Positions 10,101 to 18,479 are shown, numbered from the stretch's first letter. The stretch is 64,000 nucleotides of DNA from CAYLLD01 sp964425135 (GCA_964425135.1 CAYRKW010000007.1:1-64000), one strand, 5' to 3'. Translations and numbers: made by a program. Notes: generated by a model from the letters alone, not told the origin.

Positions 10101-10426
10101 GCTGCGAGAAATGACTTTCGCGACGCGTCCGGCACCGAGAGGCTGAGCTTTTGGATGAACTGTTGTTCAAGCTCGGATGCGATACGCGTGTTGCTCGACA
10201 TTCTGGTGATTTGCGTGGGGATGCCCAGGTGTTCTGAGACCGATGCCAGAAAGGTGGATTTGCCTGATCCTGCGTCCCCTGTCAGTGCAATTACCGGCAC
10301 ATCGCCCGCAACCGCCTTGGCGAGTGCCATCAGGGCGGTTTTGCTGCGATCTTTCCAAATCAAAAGATCCGATGCTGCGTTATTTTTGACGGCAACAGTT
10401 TTGGTATTCTTGGAGTGAGCATTCAT
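7178..10426 (-). CDS. Membrane-anchored ExeA-like AAA ATPase with long periplasmic coiled coil
   Basis: The 1082-residue protein has four parts. Residues about 25-270 form an ExeA/GspA-type AAA domain with Walker A GDAGSGKST (50-58) and Walker B SLFLIDDAN. A Pro/Ala/Gln-rich linker follows. One transmembrane helix lies near 453-477 (GALTGVALAALVAAGGYYW). A predicted coiled coil of Glu/Gln/Ala/Leu heptads runs about 570-955. The C-terminal 80 residues form a small helical domain with two cysteines (RGVCLTDAL, MKLCTNG). In GspA-type proteins the ATPase is cytoplasmic and the C-terminus reaches peptidoglycan, and they help assemble envelope machines. Here the long coiled coil replaces the usual peptidoglycan-binding domain. 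It is co-transcribed with a TAXI protein and divergent from a glycosyltransferase operon. Confidence 0.85.
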   Translation of the reverse strand: MNAHSKNTKTVAVKNNAASDLLIWKDRSKTALMALAKAVAGDVPVIALTGDAGSGKSTFLASVSEHLGIPTQITRMSSNTRIASELEQQFIQKLSLSVPDASRKSFLAAIRKQLFDVDSAGKTSLFLIDDANAFADDALDLIISIAGIARKNRFLARFILSGTSLLHDRLDALSADKDGTLVEAISVPALTRAASFELMQSQMALISGETCSIDEKACATVYRETNGAPAITKELITRIYQAAQTRKISTVDLRNVRELMVEDGQSSKPKIVESRIRPGAGSAHAKTSKKLDEGDVGTPDQLPKSIREVDDPKQLLRWAMGVTAEDKAAKPAQAPAAAKPQIQQPAKKIEVEVKGKPPGGKKGNITLPFGSSVPASAPQSEPPQQPAPQPAAPQTAHTQRLSSSEQFVFADDSTVVPERGYVGAAQEDVADTPSEEPETYVPAHVVQAKEGNGFLKGALTGVALAALVAAGGYYWISQNPPGGSTELTADPITEPYDPIVNLADGFGSSATNIDANTTFRLQPVQDTSLALRQPEFPVATQPQSVENAPLIAAVETDLQIGSLEQVLNEGEAAKLATAQAQTDLQDLRTQIAELNAARDALRTQTSDAQAAFDAATQRLQAAQADLLETENRVATAKSELEQTKLSTQNFVDTQSLSVAEASERLGVLNTAIVEREGALEQTRLLLDTLSSDVETAREQAAGLSAEIETKTQSLAEQSARLDTLIAQRTIAESEFAQSQANLANTTEELTLATQLVTTAQANFARVQNALETTTAQQAAAAEATETLVKERRALETQIAGLQEQRETLRGDTTQLESDLAALQSRIEDRTQTATALDSELPQRAAQRDAIISELEALEQAKADRTAEIAALESRATDLETQIQTFAPAFVTASTRLTDLDAELSGKSQELADGAIEAAALRAEIDELLARAQTARSLLSTTQEQLGASAERLDGIEQQIEIALANAPENAAISPPPARATTATNDPNIQAALEDVATSAIDSAEIARTRPAANLIGRDRVVVAKALERAPGLSELSSSQRASLENQMVRGVCLTDALQDVTGQINRHTLAVLLKTMKLCTNG

Positions 10427-10615
10427 GGTTTTACTAACTGCACTTTAAATTTGTGATTCGCAGGCCCGTCGTTGCTTTCCAATATATTGTTTCCATGCAC
10501 AAAACCCAAACAGATAGCAAAGAGCCTGAAACAGGCAAAGAATGTGGTGTTTTCAACGATTCATTGTGTTGTCGATAATAGGGTGCGGTGATATACGCAG
10601 GGCTGTCTTAAACGG

Positions 10616-11005
10616 TTGAGTATCGTGCATCGTTCCATTTGGATCACATTATCGGCAGCTTTGGTGGCGTTGCGTCTGGCAGGCGGGGCGCAGGCTGCGC
10701 TGACCGTGACGCAACTTGATATCATCGAGGAATTGGTGGAAACGGGCAATTGGGCTGATTTGCGGGCGTTTTTGCAGGCCAATCCTTCGCTCTTGAGCGG
10801 TGATGATGCGCTGGCAGAAGCGTTTCGGAATTTTCTGGAAAATACCTCTTCGCTCTACACGGCGCTGACGTTTGATGATGCGATGTTCCCTGATATTGCG
10901 AATGTTGATCCGTCGCTGATCATCACACCTCCACCTCCACCGCCGCCACCACCTCCGCCTGCGCCGACGCGCGCGGAACAGGACACTGGTGGCACGATCT
11001 ACTGA
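10616..11005 (+). CDS. Small secreted proline-rich protein
   Basis: The predicted protein is 129 residues from a TTG start, or 126 from GTG at 10625; neither has a strong ribosome site. It has a signal peptide (IWITLSAALVALRLAGGAQA), a short acidic helical domain (QLDIIEELVETGNWADLRAFL), then an uninterrupted run of prolines near residues 103-114 and a short tail. Poly-proline tracts often span the periplasm or cell wall. It is the first gene of the plus-strand unit with the glycosyltransferases. Family unknown. Confidence 0.65.
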   Translation: MSIVHRSIWITLSAALVALRLAGGAQAALTVTQLDIIEELVETGNWADLRAFLQANPSLLSGDDALAEAFRNFLENTSSLYTALTFDDAMFPDIANVDPSLIITPPPPPPPPPPPAPTRAEQDTGGTIY

Positions 11006-11086
11006 TCAGATGCGGGAGATGCCGTTATCGGAATTACAGTCCTTTTAGACCCGCACTCGCCCGGTGGTACTGCGGCAGCGGCGGCG

Positions 11087-12058
11087 TTGGAGTTGAAAGA
11101 GCTTGGAAAGCTGGCCCCTTTGCGTGTCGTCGGTTTGCCAACGCGTATGTTCAAAGGCAGGGCGGTCCATAAAGGTCTGGCGTCAGCTGTGGATGCGCTG
11201 GGACTTGAGATCGAAGAGACCGAGGGTCCGATCATTGATGATGTGATCGTTTTCCACAATCCGGCGTTCTTGAAATACGAAACAGATCCCTTGCCGCGAT
11301 TGTCTTGCGATCTTGCGATCATCGTTTGCCATGAGAATTTTGTTACGCCGCAGGGCGCTGATGTGTTCGATGCTGAGCATTGTCTGACACTGCTCGCAGA
11401 TGCGCTATTGTGCAGGCAGGCGGTTTTGGCGCCAGTGTCGCAGTACAATCTGCAGAGTATTGAACGCTGGGGGCAGTCCCATAATTTGAAATTCGATATT
11501 GCGCCGGAGTTGTGGCCGAATATTTGCGATTTTCCCCTGCAAGCACCGAACGCGGCACCGCGAGACCGGCGCGGTCGTCACTCTCGCCCCGGCCCAGAGA
11601 AATTCCCGACACGCGATATAATGCGGCAAATATTTCCAGCCCATGCGGAACGTGTGGTTATCCTGGGAGCGGATGATGCGCTAAAGGATCAGGCGTCTCG
11701 AAACTGGAGGGTTCATGGGTTTGGCGAAATGGATGTGGGCGCGATGCTGGGAGAAATAGACTTTTTCGTCTATTTCACTCATCCCAATTGTCAGGAGAGT
11801 TTCGGGCGTGTGATTGCGGAGGCGATTGCGGCTGGAAAATTTGTGATCACAAATGATTTGACGGCTGGGAATTTTAGCAATGCAGTTACTGCGGCTACGC
11901 CCGAAGAGGTGGATGGGATCATCAAATCGATGGTCAAAAATCCGAAAGCCTATGGCGCTGCGGTTAAAAAAGCACAAAAAGCACTTGCGCATTATGCACC
12001 AGAGCGGTTTTTGAAGAACGCCACCCGAATAATGAAGGACGCGGGAGTTCGCCTATGA
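11087..12058 (+). CDS. Glycosyltransferase (GT-B fold, family 4-like)
   Basis: The C-terminal half carries the donor-binding region of GT-B enzymes: FFVYFTHPNCQESFGRVIAEAIAAGKFVITND, with the Glu-Ser-Phe-Gly of an EX7E motif. The N-terminal half has acceptor-side Rossmann strands. The first standard start codon is TTG at 11087 (323 residues). However, the frame is open and looks coding back to about 11018, reading GITVLLDPHSPGGTAAAAAL, the expected first beta strand and glycine loop, with no ATG/GTG/TTG in it. The true start may therefore be ATC at 11027 behind GGGAG. The gene overlaps the next by 4 bases (ATGA). Confidence 0.85.
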   Translation: MELKELGKLAPLRVVGLPTRMFKGRAVHKGLASAVDALGLEIEETEGPIIDDVIVFHNPAFLKYETDPLPRLSCDLAIIVCHENFVTPQGADVFDAEHCLTLLADALLCRQAVLAPVSQYNLQSIERWGQSHNLKFDIAPELWPNICDFPLQAPNAAPRDRRGRHSRPGPEKFPTRDIMRQIFPAHAERVVILGADDALKDQASRNWRVHGFGEMDVGAMLGEIDFFVYFTHPNCQESFGRVIAEAIAAGKFVITNDLTAGNFSNAVTAATPEEVDGIIKSMVKNPKAYGAAVKKAQKALAHYAPERFLKNATRIMKDAGVRL

Positions 12059-14115
12059 TATTGATCGAGCCTGCCTCCAACACGCCGCGCAATCTTGAAG
12101 ATGCTGTGATTTTCGCCAGCCAGATGCGGGCTGTGGGATATGATGTGCATATCGGGAAGCATGTCATTGAGGAAGATACGGCGGTTTCGCTTAAATACGC
12201 GACGTTGCCGTTTTTGGTCGATGCGCAGCGCGAGACGATTGAGACGCTGTTTGTAATCGGGGCGCATGCGGTGAACGATGCGCAGTTGCTGCATTTGAGG
12301 AAGCTCAAGTTTGATGAAGGCGCGAAGGTCTATCTCTTCGGCGCCTTTGAAAGCCAGCAAGAGCAAATCGCGGCAAAATCGAAATATTCTTATGTGACAG
12401 TGAGCGCACCGGTGGCGGTTGATCTATTCGACAAGCCGATGGTGTCAGCGAGCGGTAGCGGTGCGCCTTGTCACGGTGTGGCATTGCCTGTGATGCCAGA
12501 GGCAGAGCGCGTTGGCGTTGCGATTGTCGCGCCTATCTTGGCGGATGACCAAGAGACGATTTTGTCCGATTACATGGGGCTTGCCGCCGCGCGCGACTAT
12601 AAGGCGATCCTGGCGACATCGGGCAAGCAAAAGACCTTGTGGCTCAATCAGGTGCCTGCGCGCGCGGCGGTGTATCAGTATTCGGACCTGTCGCCGGCGA
12701 GCTTGACGCGCATGTCGCAGATTACAGTGCTGACCCATGACGGCGATGATAACACCTGGGCGAGCACGGTGATGAATAATGCGCTGGCGAGCGGGCAGGT
12801 GGTGATTGATGCAACGCCGTCGCAGGTGTTCTCGCTCGGCTCTTCGCAAATCCTGTCGGGTCCGGGGCATATATCGCATCTGCACAGCTATCTGCGCGAA
12901 ATCATTCTGCCGAATCTCGATGGATTGCTGGATGAGCGGCGTGATGCCGGGGCAGATGTTGGACGGACGTTGAGCGGTTTTCTTGCTACGGAAGATATTG
13001 CGCCGAGCGAGCCTGCACCTGTGCCTTTGAGAGAGCGAGGCGCGGGGCGTGTTTGGTTCATGCCGACGAACGGTGTGGGGCTTGGGCATGCACAAAGGTG
13101 TACGCTGGTCGCCAAGCATCTGTCCAAAGCGGCGAAACCTGCGTTTGCGGCGTTCCCATCTTGCGTACCGCTCGTTACTTCGGCCGGGTATGATGCGATG
13201 CCGCTGGTGTCGCGGTCTTCTCTGCATCGAGACGGGTTCGCGCATGATCTGGTGAATTACCGTCGTTTGTGCGCGTCCATTGGCCAGAGCGATACATTCG
13301 TTTTCGATGGTGGGTATATTTTTGATAGCGTTTTCCGGCATTTGACGGAGAACGATCTAACGGCGATCTGGCTACGCCGTGGGTTGTGGCCTGCGGGGCA
13401 GGACAATCGCATTCCACTTGATCGGGAGAAGATTTTCAAGCGGGTGATTGTGCCAAGCGAAGCGTTTGAGGAGTTGAACAACCCGCTATCAGGCGGCGCG
13501 CATGTGCGCAACGTGGGGCCGATTGTGCAGCGATTTGAGGATGACGCGCTCAAGGCAAAGACACGGGCCGCCTTGCAAGAGGAGTTTGGGCGTTCGTTCG
13601 AGACGCTCAGCATCACCATGTTAGGTGGCGGCGTGGCCGCCGATTTGTCTGCCCATATTCAGGCCGCTTGCGCTGAGTTTGAACGGCGGGCGGGGCATCT
13701 CAATCTCATTGTTGTCTGGCCGAGTGCGGTGGTGAACCCGGTGTTCCATGGCTGGTCGAACAGTCAGGTTGTTTCCTCCAAACAGGCCGGATTGCTGGCC
13801 TATGCGAGTGATTTCATCATTTCGGCAACGGGCTACAACAGCTTCCATGAAGTGCTCTACAACAAGATCCCGGCTATCCTGATCCCGCAAGCGGCGAGCT
13901 ACATGGACGATCAGGCGGCGCGCTGCGATGCGGCAGCGGAGCGCGGTGTTGCAGCCTTTGTCAAAGCCAATGCGCCGTCCTCACTCGTGCGCGAGATCGG
14001 CCGTTTCTTGGATCGCGGGCGCGCTGAGGAATTGCGGGCTGCGCTCACTGCGCTTGAACTGCCAGACGCTGGAAATGCCGAAGCTGCCAGACTGATCGAA
14101 GAGGTGCGGGGATGA
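12055..14115 (+). CDS. Two-domain glycosyltransferase with C-terminal MurG-like domain
   Basis: The 686 residues appear to be two GT-B-like modules. The first (about 1-320) is divergent and lacks a clear donor motif. The second (about 335-686) opens with FMPTNGVGLGHAQR, the glycine-rich loop and histidine of MurG/family 28 enzymes, and has a C-terminal donor site around ISATGYNSFHEVLYNKIPAILIP. A sugar is probably transferred to an envelope lipid, glycan or protein. The ATGA overlaps with both neighbours imply translational coupling. The N-terminal half may be a regulatory or degenerate transferase; this is inference. Confidence 0.8.
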   Translation: MILIEPASNTPRNLEDAVIFASQMRAVGYDVHIGKHVIEEDTAVSLKYATLPFLVDAQRETIETLFVIGAHAVNDAQLLHLRKLKFDEGAKVYLFGAFESQQEQIAAKSKYSYVTVSAPVAVDLFDKPMVSASGSGAPCHGVALPVMPEAERVGVAIVAPILADDQETILSDYMGLAAARDYKAILATSGKQKTLWLNQVPARAAVYQYSDLSPASLTRMSQITVLTHDGDDNTWASTVMNNALASGQVVIDATPSQVFSLGSSQILSGPGHISHLHSYLREIILPNLDGLLDERRDAGADVGRTLSGFLATEDIAPSEPAPVPLRERGAGRVWFMPTNGVGLGHAQRCTLVAKHLSKAAKPAFAAFPSCVPLVTSAGYDAMPLVSRSSLHRDGFAHDLVNYRRLCASIGQSDTFVFDGGYIFDSVFRHLTENDLTAIWLRRGLWPAGQDNRIPLDREKIFKRVIVPSEAFEELNNPLSGGAHVRNVGPIVQRFEDDALKAKTRAALQEEFGRSFETLSITMLGGGVAADLSAHIQAACAEFERRAGHLNLIVVWPSAVVNPVFHGWSNSQVVSSKQAGLLAYASDFIISATGYNSFHEVLYNKIPAILIPQAASYMDDQAARCDAAAERGVAAFVKANAPSSLVREIGRFLDRGRAEELRAALTALELPDAGNAEAARLIEEVRG

Positions 14116-14516
14116 GCCTGATGGACGTTGCTGATATTCTGGGCCGCATCAGCCCGCAATCGCCAAGAGATCTGGATGCGCGACTGGATGCTGTGAACAG
14201 GCGGAGCGCGAAAGCCGGGGCGGTGCTGGTCCATGATACGAAAGGTGCGATGGTGACGCCGCTGGATGCAAGCGATGCGGTGTGTTTTGCGTTGCGCATC
14301 ACCGAAAAGACCGAAGATCCGGTGACGCTGGCGATGCATGTTGCGCAATTGGCGGCAGAAAAATCAGCGATCCCGATTGTGTTTTCGCATGTGGATGCTT
14401 GCGGGCTGGAAAAATTCGGATTTCGGGTTGAGCGGATTGCTGGGCGCTCGCAAGCTGAACGGGATGCGATGGAGGCCGAGCTGAAGGCTTTTTGGAACGT
14501 CGCGATGGTGATTTAG
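14112..14516 (+). CDS. Unknown small protein coupled to glycosyltransferases
   Basis: The 134-residue soluble protein has no signal peptide or membrane helix. It contains a central alpha/beta pattern (AGAVLVHDTKGAMVTPLDASDAV, IPIVFSHVDACGLEKFGFRVERI) and an acidic helical end. The start codon overlaps the stop of the large glycosyltransferase, so it is translated with it. No family recognised. A partner or regulator of the glycosyltransferases is plausible. Confidence 0.75.
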   Translation: MSLMDVADILGRISPQSPRDLDARLDAVNRRSAKAGAVLVHDTKGAMVTPLDASDAVCFALRITEKTEDPVTLAMHVAQLAAEKSAIPIVFSHVDACGLEKFGFRVERIAGRSQAERDAMEAELKAFWNVAMVI

Positions 14517-14526
14517 GGCGCACGCG

Positions 14527-15684
14527 ATGCCACCAAGCTCGACCCTTGTCACCGGATTTGTTGTCGCAATCGTCGGTTTTTTCAGCTCGTTCCCGATCGT
14601 CCTGCAAGGCCTGTCGCAAATGGGCGCAAGTCCCGCACAGGCAGCGTCCGGGTTGATGATTGCCGCGGTCGCGATGGGGCTGACAGGGATTGCACTGAGC
14701 CTATGGCGGCGTATGCCGATCAGCGTGGCCTGGTCGACGCCGGGGGTGGCGCTGCTGGCAATCACACCAAGGTTGGAGAGTGGATTTGAAGGCGCGGTTG
14801 GTGGGTTCCTGGTGGCAGGCTTTTTGACGGTTCTGGCGGGTCTTTGGCGGCCTTTGGGGCGGCTCGCTACGATGATCCCGAGCGCTCTGGCACAGGCGAT
14901 GCTGGCAGGGGTGCTGGTTGGCTTATGTATCGTACCGTTTCAGGCGATGGCGCAGACGCCAGCGACCGCCGTGCCGATTGTGCTGACATGGTTCATCGTC
15001 GGGCGGTTTTTCAGGCTGATGGCGGTGCCCGCGGCGGTCGTTGTTTCTGCGGTTATCATTGCGATTTCTGTGGATTGGGGCGCTGTGCCTGCCTTGCCGG
15101 TTCTGACTGCGCCGGTGTTCATTGCGCCTGCTTTTGGCTGGGAGGTCGTGATGAGCGTCGGCCTGCCGCTCTTTATCGTGACGATGGCCACGCAGAACAT
15201 TCCGGGCATCGCGGTGCTGCGCAGTTTCGGTTACGAGCCTGCGCCCGGTCCGCTGTTCACGGGGGTGGGTGGGGCGAGTGTGATGAGCGGTTGGTTCGGT
15301 GCGCCGGCCACCTGTCTTGCGGCAATCACGGCTGCGATGTGCGCCAATGAGGACAGTCATCCTGATCCGGGCAAACGGTATCTTTCTGCGGTGATTGCTG
15401 GGGTGTTCTATTGCGTTTTGGGCGTGTTTGCCGCGCTCATGACAATGATCGCCTCGCTTGCGCCGCCGATGGTGATGGCGACGCTGGCTGGGGTGGCGCT
15501 TTTGGGCATTTTTTCCGGTTCGGCTTCGGCAGCGCTGCGTGCGCCCGAGCACAGGGAGGCTGCGGCGATTACGTTTCTGACCACGGCGTCGGGGATGGGG
15601 CTCTTTGGATTGAGCGCGGCGGTTTGGGGGTTGATATTCGGAGTGCTGGCGATTGGCGCGACGGATGTGTTGAAAGGGCGTTAG
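14527..15684 (+). CDS. BenE-family transporter (benzoate/H+ symporter-like)
   Basis: This is a 385-residue integral membrane protein with about 12 hydrophobic segments, near the usual BenE length. Family landmarks are an N-terminal FSSFPIVLQGL, ISVAWSTPGVALLA, and a later NIPGIAVLRSFGY with GAPATCLAAITAAM. BenE proteins import benzoate or related aromatic acids with protons. It starts 10 bases after the previous stop. No benzoate-degradation gene is adjacent (an acyl-CoA synthetase lies far away near 52 kb), so the substrate is open. Confidence 0.9.
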   Translation: MPPSSTLVTGFVVAIVGFFSSFPIVLQGLSQMGASPAQAASGLMIAAVAMGLTGIALSLWRRMPISVAWSTPGVALLAITPRLESGFEGAVGGFLVAGFLTVLAGLWRPLGRLATMIPSALAQAMLAGVLVGLCIVPFQAMAQTPATAVPIVLTWFIVGRFFRLMAVPAAVVVSAVIIAISVDWGAVPALPVLTAPVFIAPAFGWEVVMSVGLPLFIVTMATQNIPGIAVLRSFGYEPAPGPLFTGVGGASVMSGWFGAPATCLAAITAAMCANEDSHPDPGKRYLSAVIAGVFYCVLGVFAALMTMIASLAPPMVMATLAGVALLGIFSGSASAALRAPEHREAAAITFLTTASGMGLFGLSAAVWGLIFGVLAIGATDVLKGR

Positions 15685-16020
15685 GGTGTGTTTGCAGTCG
15701 AGCGATGTTAGTCAGGCAAGTAACGCTAAAGGTGTAAATATTACAGTCTGTTACGTTACTAAATTCACTCAAAACTTCGTCGGTGTGCTCGCCAAGATGC
15801 GGTATCGGCTTCGCTGGAAAATAGTCGTCGCGACCGGCTGGGCGTCGCAGAGTTGTCTACCTGCGATCAGGCAGTGTCACAGGGCTGCGATTTGATCCTA
15901 TTTTCTCATCGCTCAGTCGGTGGATCACAATGGTTGGCATCTGGAGAATTCCGTTGATGCGCAGCGGTCATATCGCGCATATGATCAGCGGTGACGTCGC
16001 AACATATGATGGGAATTGAT
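15685..16020. promoter_or_regulatory. Intergenic control region upstream of the 5-oxoprolinase operon
   Basis: No gene is seen in this stretch. It holds several dyads: AGTAACG (15719-15725) against CGTTACT (15754-15760), the inner palindrome GTAAATATTAC (15734-15744), and TCATAT-CGCGC-ATATGA (15968-15984), which ends 36 bases before the pxpA start. The last has 6-bp perfect arms in an AT-richer setting and is a plausible operator. The regulator is not known. Confidence 0.4.
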
Positions 16021-16785
16021 ATGGCGCAGATTGATCTCAATTCGGATCTCGGGGAAGGCTTCGGGCCGTGGTCGATGGGCGATGATGCGCAGATTCTGTC
16101 AATTGTTACATCTGCGAATGTTGCCTGCGGTGGTCATGCGAGCGACCCTGAAACAATGTTCAAAACGCTTGAGTTGGCGCGCGACAAGGGCGTGAGCGTT
16201 GGGGCACATCCGGGCTATGCGGATCGGATAGGTTTTGGGCGTCGGGTGATCCCGATGTCACCTGAGGAGATAGGGCGGATGTGTGCGGCGCAAATCGGCG
16301 CGCTGATGGGCGTGGCACGGCAGGTGGATGTGCCGGTTGTCTACGTCAAACCGCATGGCGCGCTGGCGAACTTGGCAGCGCGGGAGCGGGCGGTTGCTGA
16401 TGCGATTGTTGCGGCCGTGCAAAAGATTGATCCACAGCTTGCGATGCTGGCAATCTCGGGCACGCAAGGCGAGGTTGCGGCGCGGGAGGCCGGTGCGCCG
16501 GTCTACTCCGAGATTTTCGCCGATCGCGGATATCTGTCATCGGGACAACTTGTGCCGCGCGGTCAGGACGGTGCGATGATCCATGATGCGGGGCAGGCGG
16601 CAGAGCGGTTGATTACCTTTCTTGACAGTGGGCTGATGCCGGTGATTGACGGAGATCCTATCAAGCTCGATGCGCATTCGATTTGCGTACATGGCGATGG
16701 GCCAAGCGCGGTGGCGATGGCACGTGAAATCAAGAAACGGCTTACTGCGCATGGCGTGACGATTACACGATTTGTCGGGGGATAG
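16021..16785 (+). CDS. pxpA: 5-oxoprolinase subunit PxpA (LamB/YcsF family)
   Basis: With PxpB and PxpC, PxpA forms the bacterial ATP-dependent 5-oxoprolinase that opens pyroglutamate to glutamate. The 254 residues start with the family signature MAQIDLNSDLGEGFG and contain ANVACGGHASDP, GAHPGYADRIGFGRR and VKPHGALANLA. Upstream in-frame starts exist at 15991, but the ATG at 16021 fits the family start and has GGGA before it. The three pxp genes overlap or nearly abut. Confidence 0.95.
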   Translation: MAQIDLNSDLGEGFGPWSMGDDAQILSIVTSANVACGGHASDPETMFKTLELARDKGVSVGAHPGYADRIGFGRRVIPMSPEEIGRMCAAQIGALMGVARQVDVPVVYVKPHGALANLAARERAVADAIVAAVQKIDPQLAMLAISGTQGEVAAREAGAPVYSEIFADRGYLSSGQLVPRGQDGAMIHDAGQAAERLITFLDSGLMPVIDGDPIKLDAHSICVHGDGPSAVAMAREIKKRLTAHGVTITRFVGG

Positions 16786-16792
16786 ATTTGCC

Positions 16793-17482
16793 GTGACGCC
16801 GAGTTTCAAAGCGGTTGCCGACAGTGCGCTTTTGGTAAATTTCGCCGATGAGATCAGCGATACGGCGCATGAGTCCGTGCTGGCACTGGATGCAGCACTT
16901 GCTCAAGACATCCCGGAAGGCGCGCTTGAGGTGGTGCCTGCACTGGTCAATCTGATGGTGATTTTTGATCCGGTTGTGACAAATCACGTCGCGGTTGAGG
17001 TCGCGGTAAAGACCTTGCTTGCGGGGTTGAAGCCGCAGCCAAGTAGCGGCGTATTGCGGCATGTGCAGGTGTGCTACGATGGTCCGCACGGGCGTGATCT
17101 GGAGGCGGTGGCCAAACAAACGGGGCTGAGCACGGATGCGGTGATCGCGGCGCATTTGGCGGGTGATTATAAGGTGCTGATGTATGGCTTCACGCCCGGA
17201 TGCGCGTATCTCTCGGGCATTCCAGAAGCGGCGCGTATTCCGCGAAAGCCCGCTGCCGTGCGCGACATTCCGGCGGGGAGTGTGATTATTGCAGGTCAGC
17301 AGTGCATTGTGACCACGCTCACTATGCCCACGGGCTGGTCGATCATCGGGCGCTCACCGACACCCATATTAACGGGTGATGATGCGCGGCCCTTCCTGTT
17401 TGATGTGGGCGATACGGTGGCGTTCGAACGGATTGATCTGGCGGCTTACGAAGTGGCGGCGCGCAAGGTGGGCCATGTCTGA
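16793..17482 (+). CDS. pxpB: 5-oxoprolinase subunit PxpB (KipI family)
   Basis: The KipI/allophanate-hydrolase subunit 1 signature is present: MYGFTPGCAYLSGIPEAARIPRK, then PAGSVIIAGQQCIVTT and GWSIIGRSPTPI. It works with PxpC in the ATP-dependent activation of 5-oxoproline. I chose the GTG at 16793, 8 codons into the longest frame (TTG at 16772), because GGGGGA lies upstream of it and this removes the overlap with pxpA. Its stop overlaps pxpC by 8 bases. Confidence 0.93.
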   Translation: MTPSFKAVADSALLVNFADEISDTAHESVLALDAALAQDIPEGALEVVPALVNLMVIFDPVVTNHVAVEVAVKTLLAGLKPQPSSGVLRHVQVCYDGPHGRDLEAVAKQTGLSTDAVIAAHLAGDYKVLMYGFTPGCAYLSGIPEAARIPRKPAAVRDIPAGSVIIAGQQCIVTTLTMPTGWSIIGRSPTPILTGDDARPFLFDVGDTVAFERIDLAAYEVAARKVGHV

Positions 17483-18479
17483 AGCCGTTCTCGCCATCAC
17501 ATTTGCAGGGCCATTGGTGACGGTTCAGGACAGCGGGCGGCGCGGCAATCTGCGCTTTGGTGTCTCTGCCTCCGGTCCCATGGATCGTCTGTCGTTTGAT
17601 GCGGCAAACGCGGCGCTCGGCAATCCGGCGGGTCATCCGGCGATTGAGGTGTCGGCAGGCGGGCTGATGCTGCACTGCAAGCGGGGCGTGGTGAGTTTGG
17701 GGATCGCGGGCGGCGTTTTTGTGGTCGAGTATGCAGGGCGGCGGGTGGCTGATTGGACGGTACTGACGTTGCACGAAGGCGAGAGACTTGCGGTGCGTGC
17801 GGGGGCGAGCGGCAGTTGGGCTTATATCGCGATTGCCGGGGATGTCGTGGCGAGCGACTGGCTCGGTTCGCTGGCGACCCATTCGACGTCCGGGTTTGGC
17901 GGCAAGATATTGCGCACCGGGCAGGAGATTTCCGTGCAGGGCGCGATGGTGCGCGACAATCGGGCGGGGGACATTGCGCGGCCCGATTTTCAGAATAATG
18001 ACCCGTTCCGGGTGGTTCTGGGGCCGCAGGAGCATCAGTTTGCAGACGGCTCAGCAGAAACGTTGCTGGGGGGTGGGTATCGCGTTTCGGAGGCCTATGA
18101 TCGCATGGGAATGCGCCTAAGCGGTCCGGTTATGGCGCTTGATGGCGCGCTTTCAATCCCGTCAGAGCCAGTGTTGCGCGGTGCGATTCAGGTGTCTGGT
18201 GAGGGTGTGCCAACGGTGCTGCTTGCAGATCATCAGACGACGGGCGGCTATCCGAAAATCGCGACAGTTATTTCCTGCGATCTGGATCGGCTGGTGCAAT
18301 GCCGCGCGGGCGAGGAGGTGGCGTTTGCGGCTGTCTCTGCGGAAGAGGCGGTGGCGATTGTGCGAGATCATGCGACAGCGCGTGCGGCGTATCTGGAGGA
18401 GGTGGGCGAAGTTTCAGGAACGCTGGAAGAGCGGTTGATGCGCGAAAATCTGATCCACGGGTGCATCAATCTGGATTAG
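17475..18479 (+). CDS. pxpC: 5-oxoprolinase subunit PxpC (KipA family)
   Basis: The biotin-dependent-carboxyltransferase-like (KipA) signature is complete: AGPLVTVQDSGRRGNLRFGVSASGPMD near the start, RVSEAYDRMGMRLSGP, and LRGAIQVSGEGVPTVLLADHQTTGGYPKIA. The length is 334 residues from the ATG at 17475, which overlaps pxpB by 8 bases. A longer frame from 17376 would run deep into pxpB and is not used. Confidence 0.95.
   Translation: MSEAVLAITFAGPLVTVQDSGRRGNLRFGVSASGPMDRLSFDAANAALGNPAGHPAIEVSAGGLMLHCKRGVVSLGIAGGVFVVEYAGRRVADWTVLTLHEGERLAVRAGASGSWAYIAIAGDVVASDWLGSLATHSTSGFGGKILRTGQEISVQGAMVRDNRAGDIARPDFQNNDPFRVVLGPQEHQFADGSAETLLGGGYRVSEAYDRMGMRLSGPVMALDGALSIPSEPVLRGAIQVSGEGVPTVLLADHQTTGGYPKIATVISCDLDRLVQCRAGEEVAFAAVSAEEAVAIVRDHATARAAYLEEVGEVSGTLEERLMRENLIHGCINLD

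Noticed and set aside
9717..10418. Plus-strand open frame of 233 codons opposite the ATPase domain
   Set aside because: The minus strand carries intact Walker motifs; the antisense frame is Ser/Ala-rich composition only.
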